Of a stretch of DNA of 64,000 nucleotides, positions 23,365-35,632 are shown piece after piece; the first letter of the stretch is position 1, and each line of letters starts with the position of its first letter. The DNA comes from Elymus sibiricus (Eukaryota > Streptophyta > Magnoliopsida > Poales > Poaceae), in the NCBI GenBank assembly GCA_039707655.1, contig CM077667.1, positions 541,674,222 to 541,738,221 on the forward strand, given 5' to 3'. Under the pieces are notes generated by a model, which did not search any database, was not told the origin of the DNA, and saw nothing but the letters and a program-made list of their open reading frames with translations. Both the position numbers and the translations under genes were made by a program.

Positions 23365-24605
23365 CTATGCGTAGATGAGATCATGAGTAGAACACAAAGT
23401 AGTTTGTGGGCGTTGATATTCAGATTGCTTCCCTCCTTAGTCTTTTCTTGATTCAGCGGTATTGTGGGATGAAGCGGCTCGGACCAACCTTACTCGTCCA
23501 CGTACGAGAGACCGGTTCCATCGACTGACAGTAACTTTGTTGCATAAGATGGCTGGCGGGTGTCTGTCTCTCCCACTTTAGTGGAATCGGATTCGACAGA
23601 GGCAGTCCTTGTAGAAGGTGAAATAGCAACTTGTATATCACCGTTGTGGTTTTGCGTAGGTAAGAATCGTTCTTGCTAGATACCGATAGCAGCCATGTAA
23701 AACATGCAACAACAAATTAGAAGACGTCTAACTTGTTTTTGCACGGTATGATGTGATATGATATGGCCAGAAACATGATGAGATATATGTGATGTATGAG
23801 ATGATCATGTTTTGTATAGATTATCACGACTTGCATGTCGATGAGTACGGCAACCGGCAGGAGCCATAGGGTTGTCTTTCATTTATTTTCGCCATTTTTG
23901 CTTTACTTTATCGCTATGAGTTAGCAATAGTTGTAGAAGCAATAGTTGGTGCGACAACCTCATGGCGACACGTTGATGGAGATCAAGATGATGGAGATCA
24001 TGGTGTCATGCCGGTGACGTTGGAGATCATGCCGTTGCTTTGGAGATGGAGATCAAAAGCACAAGATCATGGCCATATCATGTCACTTATGATTTGCATG
24101 TGATGTTAATCCTTTTATGCATCTTATTATGCTTAGGACGACGGTAGCATTATAAGGTGATCCATCACTAAAATTTTAAGATAAAATTGTGTTCTCCCCG
24201 AGTGTGCACCGTTGCGAAAGTTCGTCGTTTCGAGACACCACATGATGATCGGGTGTGATAGACTCTCCGTTCGCATACAACGGGTGCAAGCCAGTGTTGC
24301 ACATGCGGAACACTCGGGTTAAACTTGATGAGCCTAGCATGTACAGACATGGCCTCGGAACACAAGAGACCAAAAGGTCGAGCATGAGTCATATAGTAGA
24401 TATGATCAACATGGAGATGTTCACCATTGAAACCACCTCATCTCACGTGATGATCGGACTTGGGTTGGTGAATTTGGATCATGTGACAGTCGAATGACCT
24501 GAGGGATGTCAATTTGAGTGGGAGTTTTTAAGTAATATGATTAACTAAACTCTTTATCTTGACCAATAGTCTAAGTTGTCTTTGCAAAATTTATGTTGTA
24601 GATCA
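23365..24605 (+). other. Copia copy 2 untranslated leader
   Basis: Counterpart of the copy 1 leader, with the same GATGGAGATC repeats and the 80-codon upstream frame (24255-24497). The two upstream frames differ at about eight bases, most of them amino-acid changing, so there is no sign of selection on it. Confidence 0.55.
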
Positions 24606-27600
24606 ATGGCTCGTGCAGTAGCACCCCTGAATTTCAATGCGTTCCTAGAGAAAGCTAAGTTGAAAGATGATGGAAGTAACTTTGTAGACTGGGCCCGTAA
24701 GCTGAGGATTATCCTCACGGCTTCCCAAAAGGCTTATGTCCTTGATGCACCGCTCGGTGAACCACCCGCTCCAGTAGAGTCTGCAGACGTTGCGAACGCC
24801 TGGCAGGCACGTTCTGATGATTACTCAATAGTTCAATGTGCAATGTTCTATGGCTTAGAACCGGGACTTCAAAGATGTTTTGAACGTCATGGAGCATATG
24901 AGATGTTCCAGGAGTTGAAGTTTATCTTTGAGAAGAATGCCCGGATCGAGAGGTATGAGACCTCCGATAAGTTCTATGCTTGCAAGATGGAGGAGAACGG
25001 GTCTATCAGTGAACATGTACTCGGAATGTCTGGGTATTCAAACCGTCTGGCGGAGTTGGGAATTATTCTCCCGCCAGAGGCGATCACTGACAGAGTTCTT
25101 CAATCACTGCCACCTAGCTACAAAAGCTTCGTGTTGAACTATAACATGCAAGGGATGAACAAGTCAGTCGCCGAGCTGTTTGCGATGTTGAAAGTCGCTG
25201 AGTCTGAGATTCAGAAGGAGCATCAAGTGTTGATGGTCAATAAAACAACTAGATTCAAGAAGAATGGCAAGGGCAAGAAGGGTAACTCCAAGAAGAGTAT
25301 CAAAGCAGTTGCCCCTCCCGTGAAGAAACCCAAGGCTGGACCCAGCCTAGAAACTGAGTGCTTTCATTGCAAGGGAACTGGTCACTAGAAGCGGAACTGC
25401 CCCCAGTATCTGGCTGACAAGAAGGCGGCCAACACCAAACAAGGTATATATGATATACATGTTATTGATGTGTACCTTACCAACTCTCGTTGTAGTGCCT
25501 GGGTATTTGATACCGGTTCGGTTGCTCACATTTGCAACTCAAAGCAGGAACTACGGAATAGACGAAGGCTAGCAAAGGACGAAGTGATGATGCGCGTGGG
25601 AAATGGTTCCAAGGTTGATGTGATCGCCGTCGGCACGCTCGCTCTTCGATTACCATCGAGATTAGTGATGAACCTGAATAATGTTTATTTAGTGCCTGCG
25701 TTAAGCATGAACATTATATCGGGATCTTGTTTATTGCGAGACAGTTACTCATTTAAATCAGAGAATAATGGTTGTTCTATTTATATGAGTAATATCTTTT
25801 ATGGTCATGCACCCATTGTGAGGGGTTTATTCTTATTGAATCTTGATAGTGATGATACACATGTTCATAACATTGATGCCAAAAGATGTAGAGTTGATAA
25901 TGATAGCACCACTTTCTTGTGGCACTGCCGCTTAGGTCATATTGGTGTAAAACGCATGAAGAAGCTCCATGCTGATGGATTTTGGAGTCACTTGATTTTG
26001 AATCACTTGACACATGTGAACCATGCCTCATGGGCAAGATGACTAAGACCTCGTTCTCTGGTACAATGGAACGGGCAAATGACTTGTTGGAAATCATACA
26101 TACTGATGTGTGCGGTCCGATGAGCATTGAGGCGCGCGGTGGATATCGTTATTTTCTCACCTTCACCGATGACTTAAGTAGATATGGGTATATTTACTTA
26201 ATGAAACATAAGTCTGAAACGTTTGAAAAGTTCAAGCAATTTCAGAGTGAAGTTGAGAATCATCGTAACAAGAAGATTAAATTCCTATGATCTGATCGAG
26301 GAGGAGAATATCTGAGTTATGAGTTTGGCGGTCACTTAAGACAATGTGGAATTGTTTCACAATTGACACCGCCTGGAACACCACAGCGTAATGGTGTGTC
26401 CGAACGTCGTAATCGAACCTTATTGGATATGGTGCGGTCTATGATGTCTCTTTCCGATTTGCCACTATCGTTTTGGGGTTATGTGTTAGAGACAGCTGCA
26501 TTCACTTTAAATAGGGCACCAACTAAATCCATTGAGATGACGCCATATGAACTGTGGTTTGGCAAGAAACCAAACTTGTCGTTTCTTAAAGTTTGGGGAT
26601 GTGATGCTTATGTCAAAAAGCTTTAGCCTGAAAAGCTGGAACCCAAAGCGGAGAAATGCGTCTTCATACGATACCTAAAAGAGACGGTTGGGTATACCTT
26701 CTATCTCAGATCCGAAGGCAAAGTGTTTGTCGCAAAGAACGGGTCATTTCTCGAGAAAGAGTTTCTCTCGAAAGAATTGAGTGGGAGGAAAATAGAACTT
26801 GATGAGGTTGTTGAACCTTTACTTCAACCAGAGAGTAGCGCAGCGCAGAAAGATGTTTCTGTGGAGCCTACATCAGTTTAACAGGAAGCTAATGATGGTG
26901 ATGATGAAGCTTCAGATCAAGTTGCTATCGAACCTCGTAGGTCGACAAGGGCACGTACTACTCATGAGTGGTACGGCAACCCTGTCTTGGAGGTCATGTT
27001 GTTGGACAACGATGAACCTACGAGCTATGGAGAAGCGATGGTGGGCCCGGATTCCGAGAAATGGTTAGAGGCCATGAAATCCGAGATGGGATCCATGTAT
27101 GAAAACAAAGTATGGACTTTGGAAGTATTACCTGAAGGGAGAAAGGCCATTGAGGATAAATGGATCTTTAAGAAGAAGACGGACGCGGACAGGAATATCA
27201 CCGTCTATAAAGCACGACTTGTGGCAAAGGGTTTTTCACAAGTTCAAGGAGTTGACTACGATGAGACCTTCTCACACGTATTGATGCTTAAGTCCGTCAG
27301 AATCATGTTAGCAATAGCTGCATTTTTCGATTATGAAATTTGGCAGATGGTTGTCAAAACAGCGTTCCTTAATGGTTTCCTTAAGGAAGAGTTGTATATG
27401 ATGCAACCGGATGGTTTTGTCCATCCAGAGAATGCTGACAAAGTTTGCAAACTCCAACGATCCATTTATGGACTGGTGCAAGCATCTCGGAGTTGGAATC
27501 TTCGCTTTGATGAGGTGATCAAATCATTCGGGTTTATACAAGTTTACGGAGAAGCTTGTATTTACATGAAAGTGAGTGGGAGCTCTGTAGCGTTTCTAAT

Positions 27601-28588
27601 ATTATATGTGGATGACATATTGCTGATTGGAAACAATATAGAAATGTTGGAAAGCGTGAAGGAATATTTGAACAAGAGTTTTTCAATGAAGGACCTAGGA
27701 GAAGCTGCTTTCATATTAGGCATCAAGATCTATAGAGATAGATCGAGACGCTTAATAGGACTTTCACAGAGCACATATCTTGACAAAGTTTTGAAGAAGT
27801 TCAAAATGGATCAGTCCAAGAAGGGGTTGTTGCATGTATTGCAATGTGTGAAGTTGAGTAAGACTCAATGCCCAGTGACTGCAGAAGATAGAGAAAAGAT
27901 GAGTGTCATTCCCTATGCTTCAGCCATAGGCTCTATCATGTATGCAATGCTGTGCACAAGACCCGATGTAAGCCTTGCCATAAGTATGGCCGGAAGGTTT
28001 CAAAGTGATCCAGGAATGGAGCACTGGACGGCGGTCAAGAATATCCTTAAGTACCTGAAAAGGACTAAGGAAATGTTTCTCGTTTATGGAGGTGATCAAG
28101 AGCTCATCGTAAAGGGTTACGTCGATGCAAGCTTTGACACTGATCCGGATGACTCTAAGTCTCAAACCGGATACGTATTTATTCTCAATGGGGGAGCGGT
28201 AAGCTGGTGCAGTTCCAAGCAGAGCGTGGTAGCTGATTCTACATGCGAAGTAGAGTACATCGCTGCCTCGGAGGCGGCGAAGGAAGGTGTCTGGATGAAG
28301 GAGTTCATGACAGATCTTGGAGTAGTGCCTAGTGCACTGGACCCAATGACTCTGTTCTGTGACAATAGTGGTGCCATTGCCCTGGCCAAGGAACCAAGGT
28401 TTCACAAGAGGACCAGACACATAAAGCGACGCTTCAATTCCAACCGCGATTACATCAAGGAGGAGGACATAAATATTTGCAAAGTGCACATGGATCTGAA
28501 TGTCGCAGACCCGTTGACTAAACCTCTTCCAACGGCTAAACATGATCAACACCAGAACTGTATGGGTGTTAGATTCATTACAATGTAA
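24606..28588 (+). pseudogene. Copia copy 2 gag-pol
   Basis: Same order as copy 1. Gag is open to 25385, where TGG has become TAG inside the zinc knuckle (CFHCKGTGH then stop). Protease VFDTGSVAHIC follows. A one-base loss near 25980 shifts the frame just after the integrase HCRLGHIGVKR block. Further stops lie at 26288 (inside the RSDRGGEY block), 26624 and 26879. From there to 28588 the frame is open through RT and RNase H. The gene cannot make a full polyprotein. Confidence 0.92.
26987..28588 (+). CDS. Copia copy 2 RT-RNase H open segment
   Basis: The longest uninterrupted element frame on the plus strand of the array: 533 codons from the first ATG after the 26879 stop. It begins before the RT block (NKWIFKKKTDADG is the copy 1 equivalent) and runs through YVDDILLIGNN and the RNase H end (VADSTCEVEYIAASEA; LFCDNSGAIALAKEP) to the family stop. 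Despite being open, the first catalytic RT aspartate is lost: copy 1 has WQMDVKTAFLNG, this copy WQMVVKTAFLNG (GTT at 27350-27352). The conserved ETFSPV is also changed to ETFSHV. It lacks gag, protease and integrase, so it is a remnant, not a functional gene. Confidence 0.85.
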   Translation: MEVMLLDNDEPTSYGEAMVGPDSEKWLEAMKSEMGSMYENKVWTLEVLPEGRKAIEDKWIFKKKTDADRNITVYKARLVAKGFSQVQGVDYDETFSHVLMLKSVRIMLAIAAFFDYEIWQMVVKTAFLNGFLKEELYMMQPDGFVHPENADKVCKLQRSIYGLVQASRSWNLRFDEVIKSFGFIQVYGEACIYMKVSGSSVAFLILYVDDILLIGNNIEMLESVKEYLNKSFSMKDLGEAAFILGIKIYRDRSRRLIGLSQSTYLDKVLKKFKMDQSKKGLLHVLQCVKLSKTQCPVTAEDREKMSVIPYASAIGSIMYAMLCTRPDVSLAISMAGRFQSDPGMEHWTAVKNILKYLKRTKEMFLVYGGDQELIVKGYVDASFDTDPDDSKSQTGYVFILNGGAVSWCSSKQSVVADSTCEVEYIAASEAAKEGVWMKEFMTDLGVVPSALDPMTLFCDNSGAIALAKEPRFHKRTRHIKRRFNSNRDYIKEEDINICKVHMDLNVADPLTKPLPTAKHDQHQNCMGVRFITM

Positions 28589-28618
28589 ATCACATAGTGA
28601 TGTGAGCTAGATTATTGA

Positions 28619-28638
28619 CACTAGTGCAAGTGGGAGAC
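28619..28638 (+). other. Polypurine tract, Copia copy 2
   Basis: AAGTGGGAGAC immediately before LTR C. This is the intact form of the tract that primes plus-strand synthesis in this family. Confidence 0.65.
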
Positions 28639-29724
28639 TGTTGGAAATATGCCCTAGAGGCAATAATAAAGTGGTTATTATTATATTTCCTTGTTTATGA
28701 TAAATGTTTATTATCCACGCTATAATTGTATTGATTGGAAACACTAATACATGTGTGGATACATAGACAACAATGTGTCCCTAGTATGCCTCTAGTAGAC
28801 TAGCTCGTTGATCAAAGATGATCAAGGTTTCCTAGCCATAGACATGAGATGTCATTTGATAACGGGATCACATCATTAGGAGAATGATGTGATGGACAAG
28901 ACCCAAACTATGAATGTAGCATATGATCGTGTCAGTTTATTGCTATAGTTTTCTGCATGTCAAGTATTTGTTCCTATGACCATGAGATCATGCAAATCAC
29001 TGACACCGAAAGAGTACCTTGTGTGTATCAAACGTCGCAACGTAACTGGGTGACTATAAAGGTGCTCTACAGGTATCTCTGAGGGTGTCTGTTGAGTTGG
29101 CATGGATCAAGACTGGGATTGGTTACTCCGTGTGACGGAGAGGTATCTCAGGGCCCACTCGGTAATACAACATCACAATAAGCCTTGTAAGCAAAGTGAC
29201 TAAAGAGTTAGCCATGGGATCTTGTATTACGGAACGAGTAAAGAGACTTGCCGGTAACGAGATTGAACTAGGTATAGAGATACCGACGATCGTATCTCGA
29301 GCAAGTAACATACCAAAGAACAAAGGGAACATCATACGGGATTAACTGAATCCTTGACATAGAGGTTCAACCGATAAAGATCTTTGTAGAATATGTAGGA
29401 ACCAATATGGGCATCCAGGTCCCGCTATTGGTTATTGACCGTAGAGGTGTCTCGGTCATGTCTACATAGTTCTCGAACCCGCAGGGTCTGCACACTTAAC
29501 ATTCGGTGACATTTTGGTAGTATTGAGTTATGTATGGTGGTGACCGAAGGTTGTTCGGAGTCCCGGATGAGATCCTGGACGTCACGAGGAGCTTCAGAAT
29601 GGTCTGGAGGTAAAGATTGATATATAGGAAGTCCCGTTTTGGTCTCCGGAAAAGTTTCGGGCATTTCCGGCAGCGTACCGGGAGTGACGAATGGGTTCCG
29701 GGGGGTCCACCAAGTGGGGCCCAC
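28639..29724 (+). mobile_element. Copia LTR C, left part
   Basis: First 1086 bp of the third LTR, starting TGTTGGAAATATGCC. It breaks off at GTGGGGCCCAC, where LTRs A and B continue CCACCCCAAGG, because a Gypsy element is inserted. It resumes at 40180. Confidence 0.9.
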
Positions 29725-30187
29725 TGAGGGAGTCCTGGATTAAGGGGTCCTCGGACTACCGGCCTGTTACCTATGGGCCGGACTCGTGGGCCACTCGTTG
29801 GAGGAGCGGACTAACCGAATACCCCGTGATCAAGGAGGAAACCTAAGGAGCCGTGGCGTGCCCTTCAAGCTAAAGATGGTAGAATAGGCATGTTTACTCC
29901 TTGGACATGCGGCCGACTATGTGTAACCCTAGGGACCCCTGGTGTCTCTATAAACCAGAGGGTTTAGTTCATAGAGGCTAGGTGAACTCATCTAGGGTTT
30001 AGCAACTTGATCTCGAGGTAGATCGACTCTGTAATCTTCATACACGTCAATATAATCAAGCAGGACGTAGGGTTTTACCTCCACAAGAGGGCCCGAACCT
30101 GGGTAAACATCGTCTCCTGTTACCCATCGATCCTAATCCCACAGCTCGGGACCCCCTACCCGAGATCTGCCGGTTTTGACACCGACA
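29725..30187 (+). mobile_element. 5' LTR of younger Gypsy
   Basis: 463 bp, with TATAAA at 29949-29954. Compared by eye with the 3' LTR there are about 15 substitutions, a 1-base gap and a 9-base insertion in the 3' copy. Confidence 0.9.
29949..29954 (+). promoter_or_regulatory. TATA box in Gypsy 5' LTR
   Basis: TATAAA in the context GTGTCTCTATAAACCAGAGG. The 3' LTR has the equivalent at 39932-39937. Confidence 0.6.
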
Positions 30188-30204
30188 TTGGTGCTTTCAT
30201 TGAG
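30188..30204 (+). other. Primer binding site of younger Gypsy
   Basis: TTGGTGCTTTCATTGAG directly after the LTR end. The old Gypsy has TTGGTGG at the equivalent place. The tRNA was not identified. Confidence 0.5.
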
Positions 30205-30234
30205 AGTTCCGTTGTGGGATCGCAAGAGGAATCG

Positions 30235-31598
30235 ATGGCTCGCCTCATCATCAGCGATGAAGTCCGCAGCGAGGGCTTTTTCGTTCCTGGTCAGATTTTC
30301 GCGTTCAGCAGCATCGTATCGCATGCCGATCCGGCCAGCCACCTTGGCCAGGTCAGAAGTTTCATCCCCGATCAGGAAGTCAGATTCGGGAACCTTGAGT
30401 TCGTCGCCGACTCCCGGGGAGATCTCGTTTTAACTAAGCTCTCAGCTTTCATGGAAGAGCCCGCAAGCCCTGACGCCTTAACGCCGGGGGCAGAAGGTCC
30501 CACCGCCGAGGTGGCCTCTGTCCTTGGGTCGGCCATAACTCCAACCCAGCTGATATGCCCGGATCTGTCGCAGCTGAATACAACACGGGTGCGTCGTCGA
30601 GCGACCCTGGGACAACGGCGCTGCGGATCGACCCCATGCGCTCCAGTGACATGGACCCCACCGACATCTCGTCATTAAACGAGTTGCTTGGTCGGATTCA
30701 AACCATGGGTGTGACCGATGGCCAAACCTCAATCTATGGCCGGATCGGGTTCAAACCCGATGATAGGGAGATTCACACCCCACCGATCACCCACTTAGTC
30801 GCCACTGTTGAGTGTCCGGCCGGAGGCCCATCCTCTCACCTACCGGAATTAAAAATAGTTTACGTCCCGGTTTCCGACCGACAGGATCTCTCCTACAATC
30901 CGGAACCCAGAAACCACGCCGGAAATAGCTCGGGATCAGCCGCCGACCTAGCGCGCGGCCTAGAACCCACGCAGAGGAGTCCTGTTTATAATATGAACTC
31001 CAAACTCGCCACGCCGGATCCCGCGATGACACGGGAGGCAAGCGCCGTGAGCCCGAACTCACATCCTGACGAGAAACTAAAATTTTCCCCGCCCACCACC
31101 CAAGTCGAGCACTCATCAAGCACAGGGGATCCCAAGTTACCGGGCTTGCGGGAAATTAAACAACGGCCAGGGGAGTCAGTCCGACATTTTTGGGCTAGAC
31201 TCCTCCTTGTTGAAGACAGAGTACCAGACTCTACTGGCCAGGAGCTAATAGAACCCTTCAGGCAGAATTGCCACAATGAAGGAATCCTCAATGCCCTAGC
31301 CCGCCGTCACATTCATGACTTCTCCGAGCTGTCGGACCTGGTACAAAAATATTGCGCCATGGAAAGCACTTGGCAAGCTGAACGTTTATTTTTGGATCCG
31401 GTCCCTGCCGAACACCCTAGAGGAGCTCGGAAAAAGCGGGTACCCCCGAAACGGCCAGCCGAACACGAACCCACTGAGAAAAAGAATAGACCCCCTACGG
31501 GAGTCAGATCTGTCCTTTACAGGCTATTAGACAAGCCATGCCCTATACACTCTGTATTACTGAACACAAGCCCTACTCACAGCCTTAGAGCTTGCTAG
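30235..31598 (+). pseudogene. Younger Gypsy gag
   Basis: Starts MARLIISDEVRSEGFF. The first frame runs to 30678 and a second one from about 30555 to 31598, so a frameshift lies between them. The second frame carries the retrotransposon gag core (FWARLLLVEDRVPDSTGQ; FSELSDLVQKYCAMEST) and a basic tail. Near the end a Cys/His pattern (CPIHS, then THSLRAC) resembles the variant knuckle of this clade. Gag forms the particle that packages the RNA. The N-terminal block matches the old Gypsy gag start at 61248. Confidence 0.8.
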
Positions 31599-31744
31599 GT
31601 CGTCAGGCAGGTAGCAAAAAGCGGAGAGGCCATCCTCGAGGTCCTACCTCCAGGAAGAGGTTCAACAGCGCCACAAGAATGCAACGCCGAGGTCCTGACG
31701 ATCTACGAAACGTTTTCCTCAAGGAATAAGATGAAGAGACTCTT

Positions 31745-33832
31745 CGAGAACTCGAACAAATCTATCAGGTGGCAGCAACGAATTCATGGACAGACACACC
31801 GATCACCTTCGGAGAAGCTGATCAACCAATTACCCGCCCCGGCCGAACACTTGCCGCACTGGTCCTCAACCCCATCGTCGATGGTTTCAGGTTACAAAAG
31901 GTGCTAATGGACGGTGGCAGTGGTTTGAACCTCATTTACGAGGATACCTTGGAAAATATGCAGTTTGACCGATCCCGCATCGAACATAGCAACACAACCT
32001 TTCGTGGGATTATCCCTGGGAAAGAGGCACGTTGTTCCGGACGCGTTACCCTCGACGTGGTATTCAGCACGCCCGAAAACTATAGATCTGAAGAACTTAT
32101 CTTTCATATCGTGCCCTTTCACAGTGGTTACCACACTCTGTTGGGGCGTGACGCTTTCACAAAATTTCAAGCTATACCACATTACGGGTATATGAAGCTC
32201 AAAATGCCGGGCCCAAACGGGGTGATCAAAATCGCAAGTGACCTGCATACAGCCCTTCGAGCCGAAAACAGAACGGCAGCGCTCACCCTCGAGGCACTAG
32301 CCGAGACCTTTGCAGCAGAGGAATTGACCTCACTCCGGTCAACTGTGGACAAGGATGATGTGGTCCTTAGCAAGAGGCCCAAACCCACGTCCTTTAAACA
32401 TGCAGACGAAATCGTCAAATTTCAGGTACGCCCAACGGACCCCAATAAAACAGCGTCCATTGGAGCTCAGTTGGACCCCCTTGTGGACGAAGCACTGCGA
32501 TCGTTCTTGCGAGAAAACTGGGATATCTTTGCCTGGCATCCTTCCGATATGTCAAGAATCCCACAACGGCTAGCAGAACACAGTCTGAACATAATCGCAG
32601 GCTTCAAGCCCGTCAAACAGGCTCTATGCCGATTTTCCGAACCCAAGCGACAAGCTATGGGCGAAGAACTAGCAAAATTGCTGGAGGCCGGATTCATAAG
32701 AGAAATCAAACACCCCGAGTGGCTGGCAAACCTGGTGATGGTACCAAAGAAAGATAAATCCTGGCGGCTGTGTGTCGATTTCAAAGACCTTAAAAAAGCT
32801 TGCCCCAAGGACCCTTTTTCCTTACCACGCATAGACCAGATTATTGACGCCACAGCCGGACACGACTCATTGTGCTTCCTCGACGCTTACTCCGGATACC
32901 ATCAGATCAAAATGAAGGAATCCGATCAAGCTGCAACTGCATTCATCACCCCTTACGGGCCATTCTTCTTTAACACAATGCCTTTCGGGCTAAAAAACGT
33001 AGGTGCTACATACCAACGTATGATTCAGACATGCCTTGAAAAACAAGTCGGTAAAACAGTCAAGGCATATGTGGACGACGTGGTCATTAAGACCAAACAC
33101 ATCAGCCAGCTGATAGACGACCCCAGGCAGACTTTTGCTAGTCTACGGGAATATGATATACGGCTCAATCCGAACAAATGCGTCTTCGGAGTTCCCGCTG
33201 GTAAACTACTCGGATTTATTGTTTCCCATAGAGGAATAGAAGCGAATCCTGCTAAGATCTGCGCCCTATCTCAACTTGCGATTCCTACGGAGCTAAAGCA
33301 CGTCCAAAAACTGGCGGGATGCGTGGCGGCTTTGAGCCGCTTTATCCCTCGCCTTGGTGAAAAGGCTTTACCGCTCTACAGGCTGCTGAAACGAACAAAA
33401 AACTTTGAGTGGACCGATGAAGCAACGGCTGCACTAGAGGAAATTAAAACACTGCTGGCCAGCAGACCAATACTCACGACGCCAGGTGCCGGTGAACCAA
33501 TGTTACTGTACATTTCGGCCACCAATCAAGTGGTTAGTGCGGTGCTCGTCGTCGAACGAGAGGACGAGGGTCACAAATTCCGGGTGCAAAAGCCAGTCTA
33601 CTATGTGTCAGAAGTGCTAACGCCATGCAAGTCCAGATATCCGCACTACCAGAAGATAGCCTATACAGTGTTTATGGCATCACGAAAGCTCAGACACTAC
33701 TTTCAAGAATGTTCCGTCACGGTGGCATCCGAAGTACCCCTGAACAATATAATCAATAACAGGGACGCCACCGGCCGCATAGCCAAATGGGCCATCGGAC
33801 TCCTTCCTTTCAAAATCGCCTATAAGCCATGA
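31745..33832 (+). pseudogene. Younger Gypsy pol: protease and reverse transcriptase
   Basis: A 687-codon frame counted from the ATG at 31769. An aspartic protease block VLMDGGSGLNLIYEDT lies at residues 45-60, the linker has WDIFAWHPSDM at 251-261, and RT spans about 320-500 with WRLCVDFKDLKKACPKD, LDAYSGYHQI (Asp 372) and YVDD at 434-437. A connection domain with LLYISATNQVVSAVL follows. The frame ends in TGA at 33830 just before the RNase H domain, where the family continues. RT and protease motifs are intact, so this enzyme part decayed little. It joins the gag in a different frame. Confidence 0.9.
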
Positions 33833-34582
33833 CGAGCTATTAAATCTCAGGTGTTGGCCGATTTCCTTGCCGAATGGACAGAGGCTGAGCTCCCCAGAGA
33901 ATATAGTACATACTCCCATTGGACGATGTACTTTGACGGATCCAAGACACTGGCCGGACTGGGGGCTGGAGTTATCCTCACATCTCCCATGGGAGACAAC
34001 GTCCGATATGTGTTGCAGATCATGTACGCGGATTCCAACAATGCGGCTGAATATGAAGCACTATTGCACGGGCTTCGGATGGCAGCATCGATGGGCATAA
34101 AACGGCTTGAAGTACGGGGAGATTCTAATCTTGCCATCTCTCAAATCAACGGCTAATTCGATGCTAAAAACCCAAAGATGGCAGCGTATAGAAATGTTGT
34201 TCTTAAAATATCCGCACGGTTCGAGGGACTAGAATTCAACCATGTCGCTAGAGACAGCAATCAGGCTGCGGACATACTCGCCCATATGGGGGCCAAGCGC
34301 AGCCCCGTCCCAAAAAACACCTTCCTTGAACGGCTTTTCAAGCCATCGGTGGTATGGCAGGACGAGAATAATGGCGCTGGAGCCATAAGTACGGAAGAGG
34401 TTGTCCCTCCTATAAACGAACCAGATGAGCAAATCATCGGCGGTTCCATGATTGAAGAAACGCCTTCGGCTCATGAGGTCATGGCAGTAATCGCACCGTG
34501 GACCGAGCCCTTCCTTTCTTACCTCCTCCGACAAGAACTCCCTGACGACCAGATGCAGGCAAGATGCATAATTCGGTGATCC
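33833..34582 (+). pseudogene. Younger Gypsy RNase H region
   Basis: RNase H of the Gypsy pol, continuing the protein after the TGA at 33830. Catalytic blocks are MYFDGSKTLAGLG (Asp), NNAAEYEALLHG (Glu), LEVRGDSNLAISQI (Asp) and SNQAADILAHMGAK (Asp). A TAA near 34154 splits the domain before the last Asp, and TGA near 34578 separates it from the integrase. The enzyme degrades the RNA strand of the RNA-DNA hybrid during reverse transcription. The same blocks occur in the old Gypsy at 13724-14295 on the minus strand. Confidence 0.88.
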
Positions 34583-35632
34583 AAGGCCTATAAGGTCCAC
34601 GAGGGCGAGTTATATAAGAAAAGCACTACCGGGATACTCCAACGGTGCATATCTGAGGAAGAAGGAAGACAACTTTTGGCCGAAGTCCACGCAGGCATGG
34701 GCGGCCACCACGCCACAGCACGAGCCTTAGTAACCAAAACTTTTCGAGCCGGATTCTTTTGGCCCACCGCTCGAGCGGACGCCCAAGAACTCGTCCAACG
34801 TTGTGTTGGATGTCAACTATTCACAAATCAAAGCCACATGCCCCCGACAGCTCTTCGGACCATTCCGATCACCTGGCCTTTCGCGGTCTGGGGGCTAGAT
34901 ATGGTCGGACCACTTAAAGGGGGGACCAAGAAACATAAATATCTACTGGTCATGGTCGACAAGTTCACCAAATGGATCGAAGCAAAACCAGTAAGATCAG
35001 CTAAGTCCGGACCGGTAGTAGACTTTATATCCGGCGTGGTACACCATTATGGTGTCCCGCACAGCATAATAACAAACAATGGATCCAACTTCACCGCCCA
35101 GGTGGTGAAGGGCTGGTGCGCAAACATGGGCATTAAGCTCGATTACGCCTCAGTGTATCACCCGCAGACCAATGGACAAGTCGAACGGGCCAACGGCCTC
35201 ATCATGAGTGGCATCAAACCACGACTGGTCCGGTCTCTTCATGAATCCAACTGCAATTGGGTAGAGGAGCTTGACTCCGTTCTGTGGGGTCTACGTACCA
35301 CCCCGAATCGATCAACGGGATACACACCGTTTTTTATGGTCTATGGGGCAGAAGCAGTCCTTCCCTGCCATATCATTCATGACGCACCTAGGGTGTGCAT
35401 GTACAAAGAAAAGGAGGCCGAGTTATATCGGCAGGATGACTTAGACGCCTTGGAAGGAGAGCGCGATATAGCTCGGGCCCGCTCTACTTTCTATCAACAG
35501 CAGGCTCGGCGCTACCAAAGCAGGGAGGTTAGAGCGAAGGCATATAATGTGGGCGAACTCGTCTTACGACTCCCAGAGAAGCAGAAGCATAAACTCAATC
35601 CTAAGTGGGAGGGCTCTTTCATAATTGACTAA
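34583..35632 (+). pseudogene. Younger Gypsy integrase
   Basis: Integrase domain of pol. The HHCC zinc region is EVHAGMGGHHATARALV to QRCVGC. The core has the first catalytic Asp in VWGLDMVGPL and the Glu in HPQTNGQVERANG. The second catalytic Asp is lost: the block reads IITNNGSNFT instead of the usual TDNG (codon AAC at 35075-35077, a G to A change). Spacing of the third residue (35 residues after the second) is normal. A C-terminal GELVLRLPEKQKHKLNPKW block follows and the frame ends at TAA 35630, where relatives continue. It cannot catalyse strand transfer as it stands. Confidence 0.9.

Noticed and set aside
21568..28638. Second Copia copy as an independent insertion next to the first
   Set aside because: No target duplication around the middle LTR and no foreign DNA between copies; a shared LTR explains it better.
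30133..31291. Minus-strand frames opposite the younger Gypsy gag
   Set aside because: They mirror the real gag frames, contain no domain, and are not the antisense gene, which lies at 36592-39347.
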